Source of the DNA: CAYXLI01 sp964464925
GTDB taxonomy: Bacteria; Acidobacteriota; Terriglobia; Bryobacterales; Bryobacteraceae
DNA: 42,678 nt
Direction: 5' to 3'
Assembly (NCBI GenBank): GCA_964464925.1
Contig: CAYXLI010000040.1
Span: 1 to 42,678 of the forward strand
Shown here piece after piece: positions 25,748 to 33,611 of this stretch (position 1 is its first letter; each line of letters starts with the position of its first letter). The notes under the pieces were generated by a model. That model was not told where the DNA came from, ran no database searches, and was given only the letters and a program-made list of their open reading frames with translations. Both the position numbers and the translations under genes were made by a program.

Positions 25748-25774
25748 GGCGCGCCACCGAAGTGGAGGCGCGCC
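25748..25774 (-). terminator. UUCG-loop hairpin downstream of the metallothionein-like gene
   Basis: On the minus strand, CCAC-TTCG-GTGG is extended by GGCGCG/CGCGCC with a three-base bulge, a very stable stem with a UUCG tetraloop, seven bases beyond the gene's stop. The following ATTCTCT is only weakly U-rich, so it may act as a transcript stabiliser rather than a terminator. Confidence 0.5.
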
Positions 25775-25780
25775 TTGACG

Positions 25781-25927
25781 TTAGGCTTTCAAGTTCATTT
25801 CTTTTCCGCAGCAACAGCGGGGCGCTGAGTTTCCTCCCTTACCTGCAGCGGCTCCTTTCGTTACCGTGACCTCGCAGCCACAGTCGGGGTCAGGACATTT
25901 GTAGACTTGTCCTTCTTTGAATGCCAT
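25781..25927 (-). CDS. 48-residue metallothionein-like cysteine-rich protein
   Basis: The small protein reads MAFKEGQVYKCPDPDCGCEV, then a Gly/Ala-rich linker and PRCCCGKEMNLKA. Seven cysteines occur in 48 residues (CPDPDCGC and CCC), suggesting soft-metal binding in the cytoplasm. A strong ribosome-binding site GGGAGGTGAG lies six bases upstream of the ATG, and a stable UUCG hairpin lies after the stop, so it looks like a complete single-gene unit. It resembles small zinc-ribbon or metallothionein-like proteins found near metal-resistance genes. It was recognised by eye as it is short; no formal family name is claimed. Confidence 0.75.
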   Translation of the reverse strand: MAFKEGQVYKCPDPDCGCEVTVTKGAAAGKGGNSAPRCCCGKEMNLKA

Positions 25928-25963
25928 CCAATCTCACCTCCCTTTGCTACCGGTAGTAGATGT

Positions 25964-26099
25964 TTACAAGCTTGCGTCGATGGCGAAACAGTTTTTATTT
26001 CCACAAACGTGCGGAGATCGGAACCTACCTCGATCATGATGGCGCCGCATCGACAAGAGCTCGCGAATTTCCGCCAGAGTAAAACAAAAGCTGTTGGGA
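25964..26099 (-). pseudogene. Remnant of a second MerR-family regulator
   Basis: On the minus strand the sequence reads SFCFTLAEIRELLSMRRHHDRG and then, after a frame change, SDLRTFVEIKTVSPSTQ, which together fit the junction of the DNA-binding and dimerisation parts of a MerR-type protein. The DNA-binding domain proper is absent. It sits upstream of the metallothionein-like gene in the same orientation, so it may be the former regulator of that region. Confidence 0.45.
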
Positions 26100-26360
26100 G
26101 CCCTTGAGAAAACGCACACGGGCCGTTCTCTCTGGCAATATTCGGTATTAGTGGAGATTCCGTTATAAGTCCCTTGCGCGGTCGCCTGTATGTTCAGCCT
26201 CCGCAGCCGCCAACTCGCAGGTTAAACACAGCGCCGCAATATCGCACCCTGGAATCTCGCACACTGGAACGGTAGTCCGATTCAGGATTTAACAGTCGCC
26301 GGTTTGATCCAAGAATCAGCCGACGGGTTTCCCGTTTGGCCTACGGCCCCAAACTTAGGT
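26100..26360. other. Intergenic stretch without recognised genes
   Basis: Between the MerR remnant and the hairpins at 26361 no convincing coding region, promoter or repeat was recognised on either strand. Confidence 0.5.
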
Positions 26361-26431
26361 GGAGCGCTACGCCAATGTCGTCAAGACATTGGGCGCTCCG
26401 AACACCGTCCCTCTTCAGAACGGTGTTCGGA
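26361..26431 (-). terminator. Two adjacent hairpins downstream of the DUF6789-like gene
   Basis: GGAGCGC (26361-26367) pairs with GCGCTCC (26393-26399), with an inner CCAATGTC/GACATTGG stem. Next to it TCCGAACACCGT (26397-26408) pairs perfectly over 12 bases with ACGGTGTTCGGA (26420-26431). They lie 11 bases after the stop of the minus-strand gene at 26442. Without a T-run they are either strong stalling structures or ends of a small repeat element. Confidence 0.45.
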
Positions 26432-26441
26432 GCATTCGCTT

Positions 26442-26930
26442 TTAAGGATGCCGCTCCTGGCGCACGTACCCGTGTGCAACGCTCTGTTCCCCGGCGATTG
26501 CGCCCAGAATCGCTCCGTACACAATGTGGCCCATCATGCTGCCGAGGACCATCATCACCGGCGCGGGCGTGTTGGCGCTGAAAACACCTTTGCCCATCAT
26601 CGGCATCACCAGTACTTGAGACACGAGCCATAGCATTAGACCCCAGGTCAGCCCGCGCAGCCAGGGACTGCCAGGTAACCAGCCATACAGCAGGTAGGCA
26701 TAAATGAGCGCGAACACTACTGTCCCGTTCACAAAATGAATCATCATGCCCATCCACCATAGGCCGCTCATCATTTCCGGCGGCTGTCCGCCGTTAAACA
26801 TCGAACCAATCATGCCGGCAAGGTCCATCTTCGGCATGCCCATCATCGGGGCTGCGTACATCACCATCGTCATTACGAGGGTGCCAATGAAGCCTCCCAT
26901 CACCGCTCTCACAGGATTCGCGTTTTGCAT
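26442..26930 (-). CDS. DUF6789-like four-helix membrane protein
   Basis: The 162-residue, methionine-rich protein has four hydrophobic segments (about residues 8-27, 55-82, 92-112 and 122-146). It resembles DUF6789-type membrane proteins (IGTLVMTMVMYAAPMMGMPKMD). The many Met residues (MMSGLWWMGMM, MVLGSMMGH) could bind copper or be purely structural. It is 37 bases downstream of the DUF5818-like gene on the same strand and probably shares its transcript. Function unknown. Confidence 0.7.
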   Translation of the reverse strand: MQNANPVRAVMGGFIGTLVMTMVMYAAPMMGMPKMDLAGMIGSMFNGGQPPEMMSGLWWMGMMIHFVNGTVVFALIYAYLLYGWLPGSPWLRGLTWGLMLWLVSQVLVMPMMGKGVFSANTPAPVMMVLGSMMGHIVYGAILGAIAGEQSVAHGYVRQERHP

Positions 26931-26967
26931 ATTGCCCTCCTCAGAATCCGCCTTATCCTGCTTCTAA

Positions 26968-27321
26968 TTAGGATCGGGCGGTAATGCTTTTAACGTGGAT
27001 AGTTTTCGTCCCCTTATCGACGGTCCCGGTCACCTTAACCTTTTGACCGGCGAACTCTTGCGGCTTCTGCTGATCATCCAGTTGGTATGTGGTCTTCTTT
27101 GCGGCATTGAATAAGACGTACTTACCGCCCATTTTTATGCAGCTTGTAGTACACTCCTTCGCGTCTTTGGCGCCCTCATCCTTCATCATCTTTGCGTGCG
27201 AGCCCATTTTTGCGCATTGGCTGTCCATGATCTCGCCGGTGAACGAACTGTCGGCAGCTTGCGCCGTGCTTAGGCCAGCTAAAAGCAGGAGGGGAACTGC
27301 CCCAGATATCAATGTTTTCAT
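26968..27321 (-). CDS. Secreted DUF5818-like protein
   Basis: The 117-residue protein has a signal peptide (MKTLISGAVPLLLLAGLSTAQA, cleavage after AQA) and a mature part FTGEIMDSQCAKMGSH...CTTSCIKMGGKYVL, then an OB-fold-like stretch (GQKVKVTGTVDKGTKTIHVKSI). Three cysteines and two histidines in the first half could bind a metal. Proteins of this kind are abundant in Acidobacteriota. AAGGAGATCTG precedes the ATG at 27321. It shares a divergent intergenic region with the sigma factor gene. Confidence 0.75.
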   Translation of the reverse strand: MKTLISGAVPLLLLAGLSTAQAADSSFTGEIMDSQCAKMGSHAKMMKDEGAKDAKECTTSCIKMGGKYVLFNAAKKTTYQLDDQQKPQEFAGQKVKVTGTVDKGTKTIHVKSITARS

Positions 27322-27525
27322 CAGATCTCCTTTTTGAGACCGGTTTGCGGCCTCCAGTGATGAGTGCGGGCATCGCTCTGCTTCTTACAACCCCCAGTGT
27401 GGGTTATCACGAGTGCACGAATAGCCCTGGTGTTTAGACCAGATATTCCGATACGCTTCTTCTCATCGAATTGCCAGCCGGCGGTGCGCCAGAAATGCGA
27501 CACTGATGACACAGCATTTCGTTGC

Positions 27526-28116
27526 ATGCCGCATGATGAACAGTCCGATGCCGGCGAGCTAGCCAGCCTTCGCCGCCACGATCCAGAGGCTCTCGCCGCA
27601 GCGGTGCGCGAGCATGCGCGGCCTCTATTCCGCTCGGCTCGAGCTTTGGGTTTCAGCGAAGACGAAGCCGAAGACTTGGTTCAGGATGTTTTTGTAACGC
27701 TTCTCGAAAAGATCGACAGCTTCGAGGGCCGTTCGCAGTTGCGCACCTGGTTGATTGGTATTCTGCACCGCAAGGCCATGGAGCAGCGCCGGCGACAGGC
27801 TGCTGACCGGAGGCATGACTCGCTCGACAGCGTTCTGGAATCGCGTTTTGACGCGCGAGGCAACTGGATAAAGCCTCCGGCCGATCTCGAACGCTTGTTG
27901 GAATCGCAGCGGGCCGGAGAGCTGATTCGCGGTTGTATGGAAAAGCTGCCTGCCAATCAGAAAGCGGTTTTCATACTGCGTGAGATCGAGGGACTCAAAA
28001 CTCAAGAGATATGTAAGATTCTGGAACTGACGGTCACCAATATGGGAGTACTATTTTACCGAGCACGGACGCGACTACGCGAGTGCCTGGAGAATGCCGG
28101 TAAGGGGCAACAATGA
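27526..28116 (+). CDS. ECF-type RNA polymerase sigma factor
   Basis: The protein (196 residues from the ATG at 27526) has sigma region 2 (LFRSARALGFSEDEAEDLVQDVFVTLLEKI, about residues 29-60; RTWLIGILHRKAMEQRR) and region 4 (LPANQKAVFILREIEGLKTQEICKILELTVTNMGVLFYRARTRLRECL). The open frame continues upstream to 27364, but those 54 residues do not look like sigma sequence. The stop overlaps the next gene (ATGA at 28113), which encodes a zinc anti-sigma factor, the usual partner. It probably controls the genes following it or the divergent secreted-protein pair. Confidence 0.85.
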   Translation: MPHDEQSDAGELASLRRHDPEALAAAVREHARPLFRSARALGFSEDEAEDLVQDVFVTLLEKIDSFEGRSQLRTWLIGILHRKAMEQRRRQAADRRHDSLDSVLESRFDARGNWIKPPADLERLLESQRAGELIRGCMEKLPANQKAVFILREIEGLKTQEICKILELTVTNMGVLFYRARTRLRECLENAGKGQQ

Positions 28117-28352
28117 TTTCCTGCAGAGGTGTGGTAAAAATTCTGGCCTCCGACGAGCTGGCCATGGCCAGCCGTTGGAAACGGATGGAGGTGTGGCTTC
28201 ACCTCGCGATGTGCAAGCACTGCACCCGTTTCGCGCAACAGCTGGCCAGTATCCGGAAGGTTGCGCGCGGCTTCATGGCTGAATCCGAGTTCTGGCCCGT
28301 GCCGGCCACTCTTGAGGAGCGCGTGCTTGACAAGCTCACCGGTGAAGCATAG
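28113..28352 (+). CDS. Zinc-finger anti-sigma factor
   Basis: The 79-residue soluble protein contains HLAMCKHC (H-x3-C-x2-C, residues 30-37), the ZAS zinc motif, with an earlier Cys at position 4 as the likely fourth ligand. Such small proteins hold their sigma factor inactive and can release it on oxidation or metal stress. It overlaps the sigma gene by four bases. No transmembrane segment follows, so it should be cytoplasmic and sense an internal signal. Confidence 0.78.
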   Translation: MISCRGVVKILASDELAMASRWKRMEVWLHLAMCKHCTRFAQQLASIRKVARGFMAESEFWPVPATLEERVLDKLTGEA

Positions 28353-28414
28353 TTTTTCTGACGCAGCCGTTCAGGCTGGATGCCGCGAGTGTCTCCTCGC
28401 ACCGGGAGTGAAGC

Positions 28415-29488
28415 GTGCTGCCGAATGACGAGAGCGGCAAATTGCCGCTGGAACAGCGGCCCTTCCGGGTGCTGCTGATCTCCGGATCGGACAGGCGGCA
28501 GTACAACTGTCCGGGCGTGGATGCGAAATCCCGTACGCTGATGCTCCGCATGGCGGAGCGCCTGCCGCGAGATTGGGAAATCGACTACGAAGACTTGGGC
28601 AACGTATATAGCAGGGCGCGCATCCAGAGTTGCAACGCCTGCGTTTCCACGTCCATGGCGTTGTGCGTCTGGCCTTGCAATTGTTACGAGAAGCACAGCA
28701 AAGCCGAACCGGATCTGATGTGGGATCTCGATTTGTATGCGCGGCTCGATTTGGCCGACGCGTGGGCCATCATCGGGCCGGTGAACTGGTATGCTCCATC
28801 GAGCAATTTGAAGCTGATGTTCGACCGGTTGGTGTGCATGAACGGCGGGAATCCGCGGGAAGATCTGATCGCACACAAAAACCCTGAGAAAGCCATGGCA
28901 CTCGAGCACGATCCCGCATGGGAGGCGCTAAGCCTGAATCACCTGGAAGGACGGACGGCGGCGTTCTTCTGCTATGGCGACGGAGGAGGAGATGAACTCG
29001 ATGCCACCGGCCGTCCCAGGATTCTTCTGCACACGGCCTATTTCGATCCCTCCCGAGAGCCCTTTCAGGAAATGCGGCAAAGTTATGCGCCGGTGGTTTG
29101 GCAATGCCGTTACGGAGGCGTGGAGGTGCCCGACCCATTGTGGGTATACTGCGAATTCGGAAAAGGTAAGAAGTATAGTGATAACCAAGCCGAGGACATG
29201 ATTCAGGAGAACGACGTGTTAGAGACCTTCGATCGCTGGACCGATGACTTCGCCGGCTTCGTGCAGGGCAAAGGAAAAGTTCCCTCCGGAAAGTACCGGG
29301 CATATGGCTATACAGCGCCGGGGCACCTGCTCCGCGACGCGCAACTGTTGTGGCGTGACGTTCGGATGCGGGCGGGAGTTCCGCCGGAAGGTTCGTCGCC
29401 GGCGCAACAGCAGGAACTGGGACTGAATCGCGACCAGACCTGGGCGTCTCACGAGAGCGAAGGCGCCAAACTTCGGCGCAAGCAGTGA
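28415..29488 (+). CDS. Flavodoxin-family NAD(P)H-dependent oxidoreductase
   Basis: The 357-residue protein has the flavodoxin/NADPH-FMN-reductase fold: RVLLISGSDR for FMN phosphate binding and AIIGPVNWYAPSSNLKLMFDRL around residues 125-146. A cysteine cluster CNACVSTSMALCVWPCNCYEK (five cysteines) sits at about 73-93 and could hold an iron-sulfur or other metal site. The start is a GTG at 28415 after GGGAG. The ~130-residue C-terminal region (YGYTAPGHLLRDAQLLWRDVRM) is not part of the minimal fold. It follows the sigma/anti-sigma genes and its stop overlaps the phosphotransferase start. The substrate is unknown. Confidence 0.75.
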   Translation: MLPNDESGKLPLEQRPFRVLLISGSDRRQYNCPGVDAKSRTLMLRMAERLPRDWEIDYEDLGNVYSRARIQSCNACVSTSMALCVWPCNCYEKHSKAEPDLMWDLDLYARLDLADAWAIIGPVNWYAPSSNLKLMFDRLVCMNGGNPREDLIAHKNPEKAMALEHDPAWEALSLNHLEGRTAAFFCYGDGGGDELDATGRPRILLHTAYFDPSREPFQEMRQSYAPVVWQCRYGGVEVPDPLWVYCEFGKGKKYSDNQAEDMIQENDVLETFDRWTDDFAGFVQGKGKVPSGKYRAYGYTAPGHLLRDAQLLWRDVRMRAGVPPEGSSPAQQQELGLNRDQTWASHESEGAKLRRKQ

Positions 29489-30510
29489 CATCGATATTTC
29501 CAGGGAAGTTTTTCCTGACTGCTGACGTTCTCGCAGTCGCGGCGTATCTGGCCTTCTTGGATTGGTTGAGGCCGAACGAAGTTGTCCACACAATCTCTCG
29601 TGCCGGCGAGGGCAATATGAATTGTGTGTTGCGGGTCGCGACATCCGAGCGCTCGTTTATTTTGAAGCAATCGAGACCCTGGGTCGAGAAGTATCCGAGC
29701 GTTGCCGCTCCCTGGGATCGGGCTTCGATCGAGGCTCACTTCTATCGGAAAGTGGAGCCGCGGCGAACGGTCGCGAAATATCTGCCAAAGCTTCTGGGCT
29801 TCGACGCGGAAGAGCGACTGCTTATGCTCGAAGACCTCGGCGAGGCTCAGGATTTCACGTTCGTCTACTCAGATGGCTCGCAGCCAGACCAGGCGGAACT
29901 GCAGGATTTGACCGATTGTCTGATCGGACTCCACACTGAATTTCGAGCCCCGGAACTGGCTGACGACTTCGCCAACCTCGACATGCGCGTCTTGAACCAT
30001 GAACATATCTTTGCGCTCCCGCTCCGCAAAGATAACGGACTTGATCTCGATGCGATCGCGCCAAGACTGTCAGCAGCGGCGATCCGTTTGCAAACTGACT
30101 CCGCGTACTGTGGCGAAGTTAGCTTGCTTGGTGAGCGGTACCTGGATATGTCGCGCGGCGTCTGCCTCATCCATGGGGACTTCTTCCCCGGAAGCTGGCT
30201 GAGAGCCCGGCAAAGCGTGTATGTCATCGACCCGGAGTTCTGTTTCTACGGGCCGCCGGAATGGGATCTTGGAGTGATGGCCGCTCACCTATACTTCGCC
30301 GGACAATCGCCATCATCGATCAGCGGGCTTTTCTCCCGCTACACCGAATTCGCTTCGTTGGATCCCAGTCTCGCCCTGCAGTTCGCGGGCGTTGAGATCA
30401 TGCGCCGGTTGATCGGCGTCGCTCAGCTTCCGGCGAAGTTCAGCTTGGAACGTAAAACGGAACTCTTGCAATTATCGCGGGCATTGGTTCTAAAAGGCCG
30501 CGCAGTATGA
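29485..30510 (+). CDS. APH-fold phosphotransferase, methylthioribose-kinase-like
   Basis: The 341-residue kinase starts at a GTG overlapping the previous stop. It contains the ATP lysine in SFILKQSRPWVEKYP, the catalytic loop CLIHGDFFPGSWL (about residues 228-240) and the metal-binding DPE box VIDPEFCFYGPPEWDLG. Arrangement and wording are closest to methylthioribose kinase MtnK and related small-molecule kinases of the aminoglycoside phosphotransferase fold. MtnK phosphorylates C1 of 5-methylthioribose; whether this enzyme acts on that sugar or another 5-substituted ribose is open. It is followed with a four-base overlap by a nucleoside hydrolase, the logical preceding step. Confidence 0.75.
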   Translation: MTSIFPGKFFLTADVLAVAAYLAFLDWLRPNEVVHTISRAGEGNMNCVLRVATSERSFILKQSRPWVEKYPSVAAPWDRASIEAHFYRKVEPRRTVAKYLPKLLGFDAEERLLMLEDLGEAQDFTFVYSDGSQPDQAELQDLTDCLIGLHTEFRAPELADDFANLDMRVLNHEHIFALPLRKDNGLDLDAIAPRLSAAAIRLQTDSAYCGEVSLLGERYLDMSRGVCLIHGDFFPGSWLRARQSVYVIDPEFCFYGPPEWDLGVMAAHLYFAGQSPSSISGLFSRYTEFASLDPSLALQFAGVEIMRRLIGVAQLPAKFSLERKTELLQLSRALVLKGRAV

Positions 30511-31454
30511 CAGCATTGCTCCTGATGCTGATGGCGGGAGGCTTGGCTTGCGCATCCGTTCCGGTTTGGATTGACACGGACCCCTCCGTAGCGCGCGGCG
30601 GTCATGAAGTGGACGACGGCTTCGCGCTGATTCAGGCGTTTCATTCGCCGGACCTAACGGTTCGAGGCGTGAGCGTCGTCTTCGGAAACGCTCCCCTTAG
30701 CGAAGGTCTCGCTATCGCGCGGCATTTGGTCCGCGATTTCGGTCGGCCAGGGTTGGAGGTAGCTAGCGGAGCGGCGTCGGCGAACGACCTTGGAGTTGAA
30801 ACTGACGCTACCCGCGCGCTGGCCGCCGCGTTGCGCCGCGAAAAATTGGTGATCCTAATGTTGGGACCGGCGACCAACGTAGCAACGCTCTTACGCGTTC
30901 ATCCGGAGCTTCGAAAGCGTATCAAGAAGATCGTCGCGGTGGCCGGTAGGCGGCCGAATCAGAGATTTTCCCCTTCCCCAAACGCGCCGGCCTTCCGCGA
31001 TTTCAATTTCGAATTGGATGCGCCAGGTTTTCAAGTCCTGCTGGATGCACGCGTTCCGCTGGTGCTGGCGCCATGGGAGATTTCGTCTAAAGTTTGGATG
31101 CGGGCCCCGGACTTAGTCGATCTTCGAGCGTCCAATGCTTCACTCGCTTGGGTGCTCGATGCCGCGGCAGACTGGCTGGCGTATTGGAAAGATAACCTTG
31201 CCGTCGAGGGTTTCAACCCGTTCGACACACTGGCGGTCGCGTATGTCATTTCAGCGCAAGGTTTTCAATGCGACCGGCTCCACGTGGGCATCGAGCTGCG
31301 CCCGGACGATACAGTAACGGAACCCGGCGCTCCGTCCAAGCCGTACCTGCTGGTTGACCGCTCCATGCCGACGCAACAGACTGCGCTCTATTGCTCCGAA
31401 GCACCGCCTTCGTTCCACGACAAGCTGCTGAAGCTCCTCGCAAAGCCCGAATAA
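30507..31454 (+). CDS. Nucleoside hydrolase (inosine-uridine preferring family)
   Basis: The 315-residue protein carries the calcium-binding signature IDTDPS...GGHEVDDGFAL (about residues 22-42), VVFGNAPL and the late FNPFDTLAV box (about 237). It should cleave the N-glycosidic bond of a nucleoside to release base and ribose. A hydrophobic N-terminus (LLLMLMAGGLACAS) suggests export, though it lacks a clear positively charged start. The ATG overlaps the kinase stop by four bases. Next to an MTR-kinase-like enzyme it forms a nucleoside salvage pair. Confidence 0.85.
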   Translation: MTALLLMLMAGGLACASVPVWIDTDPSVARGGHEVDDGFALIQAFHSPDLTVRGVSVVFGNAPLSEGLAIARHLVRDFGRPGLEVASGAASANDLGVETDATRALAAALRREKLVILMLGPATNVATLLRVHPELRKRIKKIVAVAGRRPNQRFSPSPNAPAFRDFNFELDAPGFQVLLDARVPLVLAPWEISSKVWMRAPDLVDLRASNASLAWVLDAAADWLAYWKDNLAVEGFNPFDTLAVAYVISAQGFQCDRLHVGIELRPDDTVTEPGAPSKPYLLVDRSMPTQQTALYCSEAPPSFHDKLLKLLAKPE

Positions 31455-31462
31455 TTCGCCTG

Positions 31463-32137
31463 CTAGACCTTTTCGCGAACCACAATTTGTTCGGCGACCG
31501 CGCTGAGGTCGGGACCAATCACATCCGGCGGCTTTACCAGTGGGAACAAGCTCTGACCTTTTCGCGCGATGAATGCCGCGGAGCAACCCGCCTGCATGGC
31601 GCCCAGAATGTCCCAGCCGTGCGCGGCTACCAGGCGGAGCTGCCGAGTCTCAACTCCCAGCGCATCGGCAACCATGCGGTACGTCTCGGGCGCGGGCTTG
31701 TAACGCTGGATCGCATCTACGGAGAAGTTCTTCTCGAAGAACTCCGTGAGGCCGGCGTTGTGCACTTGCTGCTCCACGGCCTTCTGACTGGAGTTGGTCA
31801 GCGTCACCATGCGCAACCCTGCGCTCTTCAGGATTCCGAGAGCATGTTTCACCTCCGGATGAGGCGGCAGATGCAGGATCGCTTCGAGGATTCTCTTCTT
31901 TTCGGCCTCGGCAACAGGGTGCGATCGGGCGGCGCCTAACATGTCGAGAGCGGCGCCGGCCAGCGTACCGAAATCGAAGTATGGACCGGCGAGGGTGGCG
32001 GCTTCGGAGTGCAGGAGGAGAAGCGAAAACCACTCCTTCAACGCGTTCTTATCGCCGAACATGTGCTCGAAATACGGACTGAGGATCTGCACGTCCAGCA
32101 ATGTCTCATTCACGTCAAATACAATAATTCTGGCCAC
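31463..32137 (-). CDS. HAD-superfamily hydrolase, haloacid dehalogenase type II-like
   Basis: The 224-residue protein starts at GTG 32137 (VARIIVFDVNETLLDV) with AGGAGA upstream; the longer frame to 32227 overlaps the preceding gene and is not needed. It has the nucleophilic Asp in FDVNETLLD (motif I), TLTNSSQK (motif II) and RYKPAPETYRM with LVAAHGWDILGAMQAG (motifs III/IV), the pattern of L-2-haloacid dehalogenases and related phosphatases. It is the last gene of a minus-strand operon, 13 bases after the FAD oxidoreductase. The natural substrate is unknown. Confidence 0.83.
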   Translation of the reverse strand: MARIIVFDVNETLLDVQILSPYFEHMFGDKNALKEWFSLLLLHSEAATLAGPYFDFGTLAGAALDMLGAARSHPVAEAEKKRILEAILHLPPHPEVKHALGILKSAGLRMVTLTNSSQKAVEQQVHNAGLTEFFEKNFSVDAIQRYKPAPETYRMVADALGVETRQLRLVAAHGWDILGAMQAGCSAAFIARKGQSLFPLVKPPDVIGPDLSAVAEQIVVREKV

Positions 32138-32150
32138 TGAAAGTCTCCTA

Positions 32151-33611
32151 TCACTCCGTAGAATGCTGCAGGCTGACAATTCCCTGTGTACTGCCGCGAA
32201 GCCGGAAGATGCGCCTGATCCAGGCAACTCGCGAAGACGTCAAAATGCTTGTTGCAAAGATATCGGCCGCTCTCCGGTTGGCGAGAGCGTACGTCGGGTA
32301 GGGATGAATGGTCCGGGAGATCGCGCCCAACCCGGCCTTCGCGTGAATTGCCAATGCATACTCCGCGATCATCTCGCCCGCGTTCGAGCCCAAAATCGAA
32401 GCACCCAGAACTCTTCCCCTGGAATTTGCGAACACCTTGACCAGACCTGAAGGGTCCGACTCCGTGATCGCCCGATCAAGCTTCGAAAAAGGAAATCGGT
32501 AGACCTGAAATTTTTCGCCTCGTCTTCGAAGCTCCTCCTCGCCCAACCCCGCGTGGGCCAGTTCAGGATCGGTGAAGGTACACCAGGATACGCGGTCATC
32601 TTTTCTGAACGTGGGGACGTGCAGAATCGCGTTCATCACGGCGACGGTGGCGGTGTGCTCGGCCATGTGGGTGAATTGCAATTTTCCCACGACATCTCCG
32701 CTGGCGAAGATGTTTTTCACATTCGTCCGGCAACGGCGGTCAACGGTGATTCCCTTGTCGGTCGTGCTGACGCCGGCGGCTTGCAACTGAAGATTTTCGA
32801 TATTCGGCCGTCTTCCGATCGCGACCAGCACCGCGTCCAGAGGAACGGTTTCGCCGCTCTTGAGATGCGCCAGCCCCGGTTCGAATCGTTCCACCTGCTC
32901 GCCGAGCCGCAGCCGCACGCCTTCAGCTTCGAGACACCGCCGCAGCATCACGGTCAGCTCGACGTCGTCGTGTTCGAGAACCCTGGCGGAGCGGCCAACA
33001 ACCGTCACGCTGGAACCAAGCCGTTGAAACGCCTGGGCCATCTCGACCCCGACCGGTCCCGCTCCCAATACCAGCAAGCGCTGGGGCCTTTCTTTGAGTT
33101 CGAACAGTGTCTCGTTCGTCAGGACCGGTACCCGATCCATACCTCCAATTTTCGGGATGTCAGGTCTGCTCCCAGTCGCAATGATGAAATAGCGGGATGT
33201 CACAACCCGCCTGCCCGCGATCTCCGAAGAAGTTATCTCGACTGAATTGCGATCCACAAAGCGAGCCTGCGCCGCGATCACTTCGACGCCCAGCTTTTCC
33301 ATGTTCGGGGGCGCGTCCGCATCTTGATACACGTGCTCGCGAATCGCGTGGACCCGCTCGATGATCCGCGTCCACTCATGTGAGACGTTAGAGGGCTCCA
33401 GACCGTAGGTTGCGGCGGAGCGCATCGCGTGCGCAACCTTGGCGGCCTTTAACAGGCTCTTGCTCGGAACGCAGCCCTGCCAAGTACAATCGCCGCCTAA
33501 TTTATTGTTGGAAATGAGAGCAGTCCTGGCTCCCAAGACAGCCGACATCCCGGCGGCCGTCAGGCCCGCCGCTCCGCCGCCAATCACGACCATGTCGTAG
33601 TCCATGGTCAT
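32151..33611 (-). CDS. FAD-containing pyridine nucleotide-disulfide oxidoreductase
   Basis: The 486-residue enzyme (start MTMDYDMVVIGGG at 33611) has the FAD motif GGGAAGLTAAG, the active disulfide GGDCTWQGCVPSK (Cys42, Cys47), the NAD(P) motif VLGAGPVGVEMAQ, the second FAD motif FASGDVVG and HPYPTYALANRR in place of the glutathione-reductase HPT motif. It is of the mercuric-reductase-like FAD-containing type that commonly occurs beside DUF547 genes. No terminal Cys pair is present, so mercury reduction is not supported. Its ATG overlaps the stop of the upstream DUF547 gene. The open frame beyond 33611 is read-through noise. Confidence 0.87.
   Translation of the reverse strand: MTMDYDMVVIGGGAAGLTAAGMSAVLGARTALISNNKLGGDCTWQGCVPSKSLLKAAKVAHAMRSAATYGLEPSNVSHEWTRIIERVHAIREHVYQDADAPPNMEKLGVEVIAAQARFVDRNSVEITSSEIAGRRVVTSRYFIIATGSRPDIPKIGGMDRVPVLTNETLFELKERPQRLLVLGAGPVGVEMAQAFQRLGSSVTVVGRSARVLEHDDVELTVMLRRCLEAEGVRLRLGEQVERFEPGLAHLKSGETVPLDAVLVAIGRRPNIENLQLQAAGVSTTDKGITVDRRCRTNVKNIFASGDVVGKLQFTHMAEHTATVAVMNAILHVPTFRKDDRVSWCTFTDPELAHAGLGEEELRRRGEKFQVYRFPFSKLDRAITESDPSGLVKVFANSRGRVLGASILGSNAGEMIAEYALAIHAKAGLGAISRTIHPYPTYALANRRAADIFATSILTSSRVAWIRRIFRLRGSTQGIVSLQHSTE

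Noticed and set aside
28415..29488. Identification of the flavodoxin-like protein as ArsH
   Set aside because: The fold is related, but the protein is longer, with a cysteine cluster and a C-terminal extension, and lacks ArsH-type N-terminal wording; only a general oxidoreductase call is supported.
32151..32227. Longer start of the HAD hydrolase at 32227
   Set aside because: The extra 30 residues overlap the FAD oxidoreductase gene and precede the conserved VARIIVFDVNETLLD start, which has its own AGGAGA site.
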